64,000 nt of DNA from Tubiluchus corallicola (taxonomy: Eukaryota > Priapulida > Priapulimorpha > Priapulimorphida > Tubiluchidae). The position numbers were made by a program, and so were the translations under genes. Below are positions 41,301 to 48,301 of this stretch, piece after piece (position 1 is the first letter of the stretch; every line of letters begins with the position of its first letter). The notes beneath the pieces are model-generated. The model worked only from the letters and a program-made list of their open reading frames with translations. It was not told where the DNA came from and searched no databases. Location: positions 186,001-250,000 of the forward strand of contig JAQGDQ010000250.1 of the NCBI GenBank assembly GCA_030141605.1. Direction: 5' to 3'.

Positions 41301-44300
41301 GGCTAACATCATCTGTGCCAACTACCACATGTACTTTGAACAATCTGTCAGACCTAATTATTTGTAGCTTAAGTAATTAGAAACGTGATATTTGCACCTG
41401 GATAAAGAATCATTAAGCAAAAGTCTGACGAAAGGCACTCCCCTTAAGGCTTAATAAGAATGAAACTTTTTACACATAATTATGAAAGTCTCACCCATAG
41501 TTCATAGACTGCACAAACTGCTTTAGTTTGGCTCACCATATATAACTTTTTGTCATGTATTCTCCAACAGAAGAACAACAAAAGCAAAAACCTTTGTTGT
41601 GTTTGAAATTTTATTCACATAACTTTTTTGTTTGCAATTTGCAGACTGGTGAAACGATCAGTGAAAAGAAAACAACAGAAGATTGAAAAGCGTGCACAGG
41701 AGCTCTCCCGCCTCCAGCGCACCAGCCGGGCAAGCAGCGAAAATAACCAGACAACACAGCGTCCCAAAAAGCCGGCCTCCGCTAAACACATTTCGCACAA
41801 CTTCACCCATGCGGTGAACAGAATGAGTAGGTTTGTGACGGGGGTAGATGCTATTGACGAGGACAGTGAGTTTGATGACGAAGAATATGACCTAACACAA
41901 GCCGCCTCTAGCGCAACTGTAATGAGTGACACAGATAGATACGTAACAACGGCATCAACCAAACGTCGCACGGAGGAACCGCATTTCTACGGAAACCTCC
42001 AACAGCCGGACCAGGAGCAGTATGAAGTTATGACAGCGCCAGAACCTCAGTATGCTAACATAGGCATTCATAGGAACTATGCAAGATAAACGAGAATGCG
42101 AAAGACACAAAGAATCCTAGTAATATAAAAACTGTAAATACAAACATGGACACTCAGTACTGTACTAATAATTCAATGTCATGTTTTTATGTATTGTCAT
42201 GGTATTTAGGACTGCGAAATATACATGTCTAATAATTTTAGTGCATATTTGTGCTGTTTTTACAATAGGAACCTTTTGTTCTTAAGTACTTATTTGTTAA
42301 TTATTATGTGTAAATTTGTATCAGGAAACTTGTGTACCTGACACAATTGTGCACATCAACTGACATTTTTAAAACAGTATATTTTGTCAGCTAGTTTACA
42401 TTTTATTTTTAAAAACACCTTTGTGTTGATAGCTTGAGCAAACTTTAAAAAACTCTTAGGACAGCAGATATGCGCACAGTGCACATAAACAAAAAGCACT
42501 TTTTTTGTTTTGCACCGAAAGGCAGCATAGTTAAAGGAAAAATAATTGGACGACCCTGCATAAAAGATTAGGTCGTCAAACATTTGAAACAATTATAAAA
42601 CCAAGACTTCATATTTTCAACTTTCTTTCACGTTTCTCAATTGCCTAAGAGATAAAACCATAAACCAAAGATATATGAACATCCTCGATGCAATAAACTG
42701 CTTTAAATAGTACCCTTATCTATTTTTGATAAAAACGGTGGTTGAAAGCGCTTAAAGTGAGACACTAAAACATATCATACATTGCTTTGAAATGATGTTC
42801 AAGAGTCAGATACATCTGGTGTTGTTTCGCACATATATGCAGTGTGAGCAACATGATATTACTGATTACATTTTCTTCTCGGCTACATAAATCATGGCCA
42901 CTTTTTTACTACACAACGAAAACAAATTTTAGAATTCCAAAGCCGGCTTCTTTTGCCACTAAGCAGACAGCGCAAACCCATCCAGAGCCTCGCGTTTAAG
43001 TCGGCATGCACCAGTTCAAGGCTTGGAATTTTGGAATGCAAAAAAGGCCCAGAAACAGTCTGTAGTTAATGATGCTTAATGTAGACAGTGGTGCTGATGC
43101 GGCTGCACTCTAGATAAACAGCCAGTGAGAAGCAAATTAACGGTGGTTGCCTAGCAAGTTGAAACTAACTGAACTGCACATACCGTTCATTTTAACAAAC
43201 TTATCCACCCAAAATAACAAATAAAACAAGCAGTTTAGCTAATTAAAACAAACAACAAGTTAACCGAGGTACTTAAACTAAAAAAAACAATACCACAAGG
43301 TTTGCAAGAACTGGAGAAAACTGATAATCGTACTATGATATTAGACAAATGTAAAAAGTTGACTAAGAACAGCTAAAATCAAATCAAATACTGAATTCCA
43401 TGCAACCACGTGTCATATTTTGAATCTTTTTCTTTTCTCGATTGAGGTCACATTTGCTCAGCCAAACATGTCATGCAGGTATGCTTGTTAAAGCTGCCGT
43501 ACTTTATATATTTAAAAACCCTCAGTCAGACAGTGTTACATCAATCAGACATTGTCATGTTAATTAGCAAGTCGAAAATGGTACTGACAAGCCACAGGCA
43601 TGGCAGTGATTAGTTTTTTCTGGGTTAACTGTTACCTGTCAAGAGGACAGACTTATTTTAGAACTCTATCTGCCCAATGTCTATAATAAACGTAATGAGA
43701 GTATGATGGTAACGAGATGACTTAGTTAATCAGATGCTGAATCAGTCAAGTATCACCATCAGACAGACGTAGTCACATTAGTTAGACATATTGTTACATC
43801 AGTCAGACATTGTCATATCAAAAACTATTAGGTCAGTCAGACGTTGTTACATCAGTCAGACATTGTTACAGTAGTCAGACATTACCATATCAGTCAAAAA
43901 CTATTAGGTCAGTCAGACATTGTCATATCAGTCAAAAACTATTAGGTCAGTCAGACATTGTCATATCAAAAACTATTAGGTCAGTCAGACGTTGTTACAT
44001 CAGTCAGACATTGTTACATTAGTCAGACATTACCATATCAGTCAAAAACTATTACGTCAGTCAGACATTGTTACATCAGTCAGACATTGTCATATCAGTC
44101 AAAAACTGTTACATCAGTCAGACATTGTCATATCAGTCAAAAACTATTAGTCAATCAAACATTGCTACATCAGTCAGACATTGTCATATCAGTCAAAAAC
44201 TATTAGGTCAGTCAGACATTGTCATATCAAAAACTATTAGGTCAGTCAGACGTTTGTCAGTCAGACATTGTTACATTAGTCAGACATTACCATATCAGTC

Positions 44301-47300
44301 AAAAACTATTACGTCAGTCAGACATTGTCATATCAGTCAAAAACTATTAGGTCAGTCAGATGTTGTTACATCAGTCAGACATTGTTACATCAGTCAGACA
44401 TTGTTACATTAGTCAGACATTACCATATTAGTCAAAAACTATTAGGTCAGTCAGACATTGTCATATCGGTCAAAAACTATTAGGTCAGTCAGGCATTGTT
44501 ATATTAAAAACTATTAAGTTAGTCAGACATTGTTACATTAGTCAGACATTACCATATCAGTAAAAAACTATTAGGTCAGTCAGACATTGTAATGTCAGTC
44601 AAAAACTATTAGGTCAGTCAGACATTGCCACATCAGTCAGACATTATTAGGTCAGTCAGACATTGTAATGTCAGTCAAAAACTATTAGGTCAGTCAGACA
44701 TTGCCACATCAGTCAGACTTCACATTACAGACAAATGTTGATCAATAAATTAGTGTAGATAGCCGTCTATTCTACACAATAATTACCGCATCCGATATAC
44801 TTACATGGAAAAACCAATATCAGTATCTAAACAGCGCAAATAGGTGTATTCACACATGTACAGACGTGACTCAAAAAAAACAACTAATCCTTGTCCAGAT
44901 TCAAAAAACTAGGAAGTTCTTTTCATGTTTACTAATTGTTTAGCCTTACTTAGAGTCAAATTTATGGTAAATCTAATTGAAAAACTCCATAAAAATACAT
45001 ATACAGTACACACATACAGTACATGTATGAATTGCAAAGTGTCTGCGAACAATAATGGTTATCAGTAACCATTTTATTAATCTGAAAATTACTAAGGCAG
45101 TCTGGTGTTTTTATAGAATAGTCACACAGCTGTTTTTACTTTGCTTTTAAATTAATAATTGCAACATTTAAGTTTGAATTTTGTATGTGCACAGCAGTCA
45201 GCAAAAAGGCAAAGTGACAAAGATTGTTTGTCTACACTAGAAAAATGTAAAATTAGAGTAAAAAAATCACTTGCGTGGTAAAACAATTAACAGAAGCTAA
45301 CTTTCGACTTCTTTGCACAAATTGAATTCACACACTGCAGTATGCCAAGAGAAAAAGCCATAAGGTTAGCTCTAAAAAATTACGTTTGTTTCTGATTTGT
45401 TGTCATTTTGCACTATGGGTAGCTGCTAGGTAGGGATTTTCATTTTTTTTATTTTTTGTCGCGTGACTACTTTGAAACGAATTAACTGACTTTTGACTAG
45501 ATCATTAAACCTTACTTTGATGAGTTCTTCACTTTTTTACACTTGTCTAAAAATGTCATTTTTATGAAAGAAAGATACCAATTCAATTTTAACTAATTAA
45601 CGAAAGATAAATACGCTTCTGCATACTTGATTTTTCATTTTAAATGACAAAGAATGTAACGGCATATGAATGTGTAACTGTAAGCACTAGTACTGGCCAG
45701 ATAGATCATAAGAAGAGGTATCACTCAAGTAGTTTCAGCAATTACTGTCCAAGCTACTCTCAGGACCAGACCATTTATGCTTACAGTATGGTTGAATATT
45801 AGTGTGTCCTGGCTAAAATATCAAGAAATTTCTTAATGTTACTATTAATATTAAATTTTATACTACAGTTTTAGTCTACTGAATGTAGCTGTACTATAAA
45901 CAGACAAATTAAAAACAGTTTTTGCATTGCATAAGTTTTGAATCAGTTTCTTGTGTCCATTACCTCAACATGTTCTGACGTTATTAGACGTTGGTTATCA
46001 GGTTAATTAAAAAGTCCTAAATATAAACTGTGCCAAGTTCTGAACTCAATGAAATTAAATGCTATGAGAGACTCACTTTTACTTTTACAGAAATTCAGAA
46101 TTTCTACATTTAACCAATAGTTAACTCTTTTTTGACACAGTTAGCCCAGATAAGGACAAACATTTGCATTAGTATTTACAGCTGAATTTGTCATGAATAA
46201 TTACTACTGGATTGTTTCATCGTGAGTCACACTGCCCAGGCTGCAGCAGTGTCTGATAGCTGTAGCAGTATACCTATCAAGTTTGCTTGATACCACTCAC
46301 GAGCGACTGCTGGTCATTTTGTTTGCATAATAGAAGCAGCTGGATAAAACGTGAATCAGTTAATGATTGATAGGCAAATAAAAAAATTTAATTTGATAAA
46401 TGCAAAAAGTAAATCGAATTGCACAATGCAAAAAATAAAATGGTGCAGTCAGTCGGCAACCGGAAACAAATACGATTTTTGTCGGCCCTATTAGTTTCTC
46501 AAATGAGTAATACAAAAACATTAAATATGAGAGGCAGCCTAAAATAGAAATTTGGTACCTGTCAGTCTGGGCAGTTCCTGCAGTTGCCATGTCTTCCTTA
46601 CTTCCACCAGCAGGAGTGGTCTCCTTTACACCGGAGGTTATTTGATGCTCATCAGTAGGGAACGGGTATTCAGGGGGTGGGGGAAGTTCAGTAAAGTGGT
46701 CTTCAGTATATTTTAGTCTAGAATGTCCTAACGAACTGTGGTACGGCGGCAAATAAAATGTGTCACTGGGTAATGTACTAACACCGTAATATGGCGGCAC
46801 CTTTAGATGTTCTTGAGAACCAGAATCACAACCCGTAGCGCTACCGTAGTGCGGAAATTTTAAGATATCTTGAGATTCACTACTAAATGTCACAGTATCA
46901 CCATATAACGGTAGCCTCAAGTGTTCCTGAGAGCCACCACTTGGCATCACAGAACTGGTATATAAACCAGGTTTTAAATGTTCCAGTGATCCACTAACAG
47001 ACTGCGCTACATTCGTACCATATAGTGGCGGCTTCAACTGTTCTTGTGATCCACCACTAGGGGATATGGTGGAACCGGGTGACACTGACGGCACTGGTAC
47101 ACTTTGCACTTTGGTACCAGACGTCAAATGCTGCACAACCTTTGCTTGTTCTGGTGATGCACTACCCTTATAAGCACCTCTTGAGGAGTAACTCGGTGGC
47201 TTTCGCCCTTCCGTAACATCACCAGTTCCCTTAGGATCGGCCATGTTAGCGTAATAATCTAGCGATGGAACGCGCTCGTCGATGGTTGAAAGATTCGGAT

Positions 47301-48260
47301 TTGAAAGTTTTGAGTCAAAGTGAAATCCGAGTCGTGATAGAATGCTGCTGTCATCTAAGCTGAAATCATATTTCTGCTGCTCTTGACCTTGTGGCTCTTG
47401 TCGAGTTGAATGACGCAGCACATGCTTCTCCTCGCTGGTCAAGTTCTCTGTGGACGAAGTCGATTCACTTCCTGAATAACTCTGACGATATCCTACGTAC
47501 AAATAAATGTGAGATAACGTGCTTTCAATGTGTAAATAAGAACAGTAATCAAGTTGTCCTGTCTCTTGAACAAATTCCCAAACAAGTAGTAAAGAAAATA
47601 GCTGAGTTGAACATGCTTAGTTGGTCAGAAAATGGATAGGTTACCACTTTTGCTTTTGAGTAGCTTCAACTAATAACCTAGCTATTTCTTTCAATGAACT
47701 GGGACACCTTTGCTAGTTCACATGCCTCATTTTGTATGGTTATCGTTAATAACGAGATAGATTCTGGTCCTGCCACAATCCTCTACTTAAGCAGCACTGC
47801 CACCGAGTGGTGGATTACGGCTTGCAGTCAGCTGAACTGTATTAAAAAAGTTTATCTCTGCACTAAACTACAAAAAAATCAGGAAATTAATCAAATTAGT
47901 TCCATCGCGCAAAAAATATCTTATAATAATAAGTTTATTAATCATCATTACATCCAAAAGACTGAATTACAGTACAGCATCAATTACAATATAAAAATTT
48001 TTAAAAAGAATAAGGTAGAACGTACAGTGACAAGCAGTACTACACTGTTACAAGATACATGAACAAAATAAATTAAAATTAAATGAGTCAGAACTTAAGT
48101 TTGGCATAGTGTAACACCAATCAGCATTATCAAGACCTTTACCAGAATGGACATGTTCATTTTTAGCCCAAACCTAACTGATAATACCTGGTTGCAGAAG
48201 GTGTCTATGGCTGGCTGCTGCACTGGCAGGACTCTGTTGTGAACCTTGCATATTCAGCAT
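21164..48260 (-). CDS. AMOT: Angiomotin (motin) family protein, 13 coding exons, 849 aa
   Basis: A scaffold of tight and apical junctions. Motins bind YAP/Yorkie and other WW proteins through PPxY motifs and restrain Hippo-pathway output; they also bind actin and PDZ proteins. Exons: 48188-48260, 46559-47492, 34711-34879, 33528-33672, 32155-32274, 30335-30480, 28919-29068, 27382-27510, 26894-26961, 25755-25889, 24382-24641, 22604-22758, 21164-21229. All have AG/GT borders and matching phases, and the sum is 2550 bases. Residues ~25-335 are disordered, with four PPxY motifs, three of them in or beside a tandem array. Residues ~336-730 are coiled coil with motin hallmarks, for example EKREMLEKTVRLKLEAEIRR and WEQKFTEESAIRQLAIDAA. 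Residues ~731-780 contain EKEAMVKVLQKH. The C-terminus is YWRV, a plausible class II PDZ ligand. Human AMOT p130 is longer, at about 1080 aa. Alternative start: Met4, which has a better context. The large second intron hosts another gene. Confidence 0.9.
21305..21610. mobile_element. Degenerate inverted-repeat element
   Basis: The left end carries CCTCGTTATAATGGATTT, and the right end read in reverse carries CTCGGCGTTATAGTGGATT. Several ATAATGGA-like phrases lie inside. It looks like an old MITE in the 12th intron, with no clean target duplication visible. Confidence 0.4.
22604..22758 (-). CDS. AMOT: Angiomotin exon 12
   Basis: 155 bases, phase 1 in and phase 0 out. A Ser/Thr/Pro-rich linker (LPSADLPSPSPLHTLTSSVS and following), low in conservation. 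It is called because splice sites and phases fit on both sides. A MITE lies 60 bases upstream of its acceptor. Confidence 0.75.
22818..23317. mobile_element. TA-flanked MITE with 23-bp inverted repeats
   Basis: The element runs 22,820-23,315 (496 bases). The left end starts CCGTATATACTCGCATATAA and the right end is its perfect reverse complement over 23 bases. Both sides are flanked by TA. The phrase GTCGGCTTATA recurs internally at about 22,881, 23,217 and 23,272. The dinucleotide duplication suggests the Tc1/mariner/pogo group. No transposase. Confidence 0.85.
24382..24641 (-). CDS. AMOT: Angiomotin exon 11
   Basis: 260 bases, phase 2 in and phase 1 out. It begins MQEYKTKLAEKEAMVKVLQK, which matches the motin block around EKDAMIKVLQQ. 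It then becomes Ser/His-rich and disordered. Confidence 0.9.
24768..25370. mobile_element. piggyBac-type MITE (TTAA target)
   Basis: The element runs 24,772-25,366 (595 bases). It starts CCCTTTCACTAC and ends GTAGTGAAAGGG, flanked on both sides by TTAA. A CCC terminus with TTAA duplication is diagnostic of piggyBac. There are GGCAG/CTGCCGCC subterminal inverted motifs near the left end and no transposase frame. Confidence 0.92.
25755..25889 (-). CDS. AMOT: Angiomotin exon 10
   Basis: 135 bases, phase 2 on both sides. It encodes DAKIAALEKTSKECEKLLAI and then a segment ending QRKYTALEAK. Coiled coil. Confidence 0.85.
26894..26961 (-). CDS. AMOT: Angiomotin exon 9
   Basis: 68 bases, phase 0 in and phase 2 out. 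It encodes WEQKFTEESAIRQLAIDAAS, an unmistakable motin signature. Confidence 0.92.
27382..27510 (-). CDS. AMOT: Angiomotin exon 8
   Basis: 129 bases, phase 0 on both sides. It ends ALKEKDEQIAALEKELTA, equivalent to the motin LREKEERILALEADMTK segment. The 31-bp minisatellite begins about 40 bases upstream of its acceptor. Confidence 0.88.
27552..28254. repeat. 31-bp minisatellite, ~22 copies
   Basis: Tandem units built on CTGTAACAATCTGAGGAACA plus ACAGAAACAGA. Variants alternate G/A in CAGACT or CAAACT and C/A/G in ATCTGAG, ATATGAG or ATGTGAG. Because 31 is not a multiple of 3 and the unit lacks stops on the minus strand, three overlapping frames of 142-250 codons appear; they are artefacts. 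It lies inside angiomotin intron 7. Confidence 0.95.
28919..29068 (-). CDS. AMOT: Angiomotin exon 7
   Basis: 150 bases, 50 codons, phase 0 on both sides. It encodes NRKKQMYVDRVEQLQRALSS, then QQITEQREQTEQQLRTKMER. Coiled coil, matching the motin segment with VDKVEKMQQAL. Confidence 0.9.
29120..29640 (-). mobile_element. LINE 3' end (CR1/L2-like), 5'-truncated
   Basis: Minus-strand translation near 29,588-29,502 gives RPKLWNALRKGIRFLNSVIS then FKKGVNSWF. This is the conserved tail of CR1/L2/Jockey-type reverse transcriptases (LWNSLP..IR....SFK..L). A 3' UTR follows with AAAAAGCACTGAGATC, and an (ATT)n tail at about 29,122-29,172. It lies in angiomotin intron 6, in the sense orientation. Confidence 0.65.
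30335..30480 (-). CDS. AMOT: Angiomotin exon 6
   Basis: 146 bases, phase 1 in and phase 0 out. It encodes ELAAQRATLSEQRTHIDILD and then a stretch ending NVARLEEE. This is a conserved motin segment. Confidence 0.88.
30545..30790. other. GC-rich island in an angiomotin intron
   Basis: Much more GC-rich than its surroundings, with a poly-G run near 30,653. No coding signature recognised; possibly a foreign repeat. Confidence 0.4.
32155..32274 (-). CDS. AMOT: Angiomotin exon 5
   Basis: 120 bases, phase 1 in and out. It encodes QLDVATAQLSKRQAHEIDDS and then ELRKELSKRDTIIAQLITQ. Coiled coil. Confidence 0.85.
33528..33672 (-). CDS. AMOT: Angiomotin exon 4
   Basis: 145 bases, phase 0 in and phase 1 out. 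It encodes FELEIQRLHEGHEALVRSSE and then KREMLEKTVRLKLEAEIRRL, the most diagnostic motin coiled-coil block. Confidence 0.92.
34086..34710. repeat. 52-bp minisatellite derived from the exon 3 splice donor
   Basis: Twelve tandem units of about 49-52 bases. The thirteenth, bordering unit is the real end of angiomotin exon 3 (34,711-34,750). Each unit on the minus strand carries a copy of the exon end (CACTATTATCGTAAAATGAC then CAAACTTCAAAAG) followed by the first intron bases GTGAGGGTGAGA or variants. Most copies keep GT after AAAAG; four have GC or CT instead. Confidence 0.92.
34711..34879 (-). CDS. AMOT: Angiomotin exon 3: start of coiled coil
   Basis: 169 bases, phase 2 in and phase 0 out. 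It encodes ALAERASKMLDLLSEENASL and then RHEIEHYYRKVTKLQK, which matches the motin coiled-coil start. Its 3' end, with the splice donor, is the seed of the minisatellite at 34,086-34,710. Confidence 0.88.
35262..35870 (-). mobile_element. LINE 3' end (CR1/L2-like), 5'-truncated
   Basis: Minus-strand translation, with frameshifts, gives APKCSNELPNEIRK, a stop, then TNLNSFKRKLKTRVFNM. This is the CR1/L2-type reverse-transcriptase C-terminus. The 3' UTR contains GTGCAGTGCATTTGAAAAAA and the tail is an (AAT/ATT)n run at about 35,262-35,315. Sense orientation within angiomotin intron 2. Confidence 0.65.
36325..36700 (-). other. Unassigned open blocks, possible exon or pseudogene
   Basis: On the minus strand, after TTGCAG at about 36,672, an open block encodes YVPQHAGEAYVTLSPLSAGS and on to EFISLDLEHKQ, then a GTAGAATG donor-like site. 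A second open block follows at 36,325-36,534. Adding the first block to angiomotin would break the frame into exon 3 (133 bases, phase 2 to 0). No family recognised. Confidence 0.3.
37055..37121 (+). CDS. Receptor exon 1: signal peptide
   Basis: MRLSRMDHGQTFVIVMVYAL then FS; hydrophobic core TFVIVMVYALFS. Phase 1 donor G|GTAGAG. Confidence 0.7.
37055..42089 (+). CDS. SUEL-lectin/CUB type I membrane receptor, 8 exons, 600 aa
   Basis: Exons: 37055-37121, 37690-37959, 38484-38837, 39571-39826, 40145-40281, 40580-40747, 41055-41160, 41645-42089. All are GT-AG with consistent phases, and the sum is 1803 bases. Residues 1-22 are a signal peptide. Residues ~23-112 are a SUEL (rhamnose-binding) lectin-like domain with seven Cys, including SCDEGWIILVKRAVYAP and RCTGRQTC. 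Residues ~113-230 are a CUB-like domain. Residues ~245-361 are a CUB domain (LQSPDYPNYGS, CNWTI, ECLDFVQI, DCG). A Thr-rich linker follows, then a membrane span at ~427-450 ending CCLCCR. The 148-residue tail has a basic juxtamembrane part, an acidic patch, and YGNL (Y568), YEVM (Y579) and YANI (Y589), which resemble Grb2 (YxN) and PI3K (YxxM) SH2 sites. Likely a cell-surface carbohydrate- or protein-binding receptor; the ligand is unknown. The whole gene lies inside an intron of the opposite-strand angiomotin gene. The start codon has A at -3. Confidence 0.85.
37340..37640. repeat. Dispersed repeat, copy 2
   Basis: Shares ordered blocks with about 3120-3730, namely CCCAGTGTGCACCACTGA, ATCTTATTGACAAGATAG and TCAAGTTTT. 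It sits in the first intron of the nested receptor. Confidence 0.6.
37690..37959 (+). CDS. Receptor exon 2: SUEL lectin domain
   Basis: Phase 1 to 1, a whole-domain cassette. Cysteines occur in ACIS, ECHN, SCDEG, VCGT, RCTG, QTCTQ and VICIE, spaced as in galactose/rhamnose-binding lectin domains. The family's usual DPC-x-G-x-x-K loop is replaced by NNNHTQPLAVQL. Confidence 0.85.
38484..38837 (+). CDS. Receptor exon 3: CUB-like domain
   Basis: Phase 1 to 1. Starts DLCETPAGRNYHYVSSPSLL and ends AGFLASFTG. The strand pattern and the GF.A.F ending resemble CUB, but only two Cys remain, so the call is CUB-like. Confidence 0.7.
39571..39826 (+). CDS. Receptor exon 4: CUB domain, first part
   Basis: Contains GHLQSPDYPNYGSRTMEENY, SCNWTITV and ADECLDFVQI, which are canonical CUB motifs. 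Phase 1 in, phase 2 out. Confidence 0.88.
40145..40281 (+). CDS. Receptor exon 5: CUB domain, second part
   Basis: Contains YKDCGQQNGHTIQSTSNKVT and ends NTAIWIIYRG, the second half of the CUB fold. Phase 2 in, phase 1 out. Confidence 0.85.
40350..40466 (+). mobile_element. tRNA-derived SINE, family copy 2
   Basis: A-box-like GGGCTATAGTGATCTA, B box GTTCAAATCC, then CAGCTTTCACTTTTTTAGG and TTTCCTGCTTTCAA. It matches the copy at 12,485-12,600 through both head and body. It lies in an intron of the receptor gene. Confidence 0.6.
40580..40747 (+). CDS. Receptor exon 6: extracellular linker
   Basis: Phase 1 to 1; Ser/Thr/Pro-rich (TTVTPPLDVETTTSSW). No domain recognised; probably a stalk. Confidence 0.75.
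41055..41160 (+). CDS. Receptor exon 7: transmembrane helix
   Basis: LPVLVIAVSSAMGAFILSTF then ICCLCCR. One hydrophobic span followed by a Cys cluster that could be palmitoylated. Phase 1 in, phase 2 out. Confidence 0.85.
41645..42089 (+). CDS. Receptor exon 8: cytoplasmic tail
   Basis: Begins LVKRSVKRKQQKIEKRAQEL (basic, stop-transfer side). Then come an acidic run DEDSEFDDEE, and tyrosine motifs EEYDL, FYGNL, QYEVM and QYANI, ending NYAR and TAA. Confidence 0.85.
42692..42697 (+). terminator. Candidate poly(A) signal of the receptor gene
   Basis: AATAAA about 600 bases beyond the stop codon. Usage is inferred. Confidence 0.4.
43745..44725. repeat. CAGT-rich satellite with a two-part unit
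   Basis: Irregular alternation of two modules: CATCAGTCAGACATTGTTA (19 bases) and CATATCAGTCAAAAACTATT plus AGGT. Related degenerate copies begin near 43,520. It lies in angiomotin intron 2. The Ser/Gln/Tyr frames across it are artefacts. Confidence 0.9.
44726..46558. other. Angiomotin intron 2, no further feature
   Basis: AT-rich intronic sequence between the satellite and exon 2. Nothing recognised on either strand. Confidence 0.4.
46559..47492 (-). CDS. AMOT: Angiomotin exon 2: PPxY-rich N-terminal region
   Basis: 934 bases, phase 1 in and phase 2 out; donor AG|GTACCAAA, acceptor TTTGTACGTAG. It encodes PPSY (residues 123-126), PPLY (179-182), PPYY (257-260) and PPEY (297-300). Between residues ~169 and 260 are five units of 19-20 residues built on GSQEHLKPPLYG. 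Three of these units have lost one proline (PGLY, LPLY, FPHY). The region is rich in Ser, Pro and Gly and is predicted disordered. Confidence 0.85.
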
Positions 48261-48301
48261 TTGCTAACTAGATCATCACTGAATTCCAGCCTAGCATCTT
48301 T
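48188..48301 (-). CDS. AMOT: Angiomotin exon 1: 5' UTR, uORF and start codon
   Basis: Coding is 48188-48260, starting MLNMQGSQQSPASAAA and ending in phase 1 before GTATTATC. An AG acceptor at 48302-48303 (TTTTCAG) implies an upstream non-coding exon that I did not locate. Between that acceptor and the start lies a nine-codon upstream frame (48268-48297, ATG to TAG). Confidence 0.75.

Noticed and set aside
43810-44412. Frames with VRHCHISQ-type repeats; also considered as a CRISPR-like array
   Set aside because: A degenerate eukaryotic satellite with no unique spacers of even length; animal DNA context.
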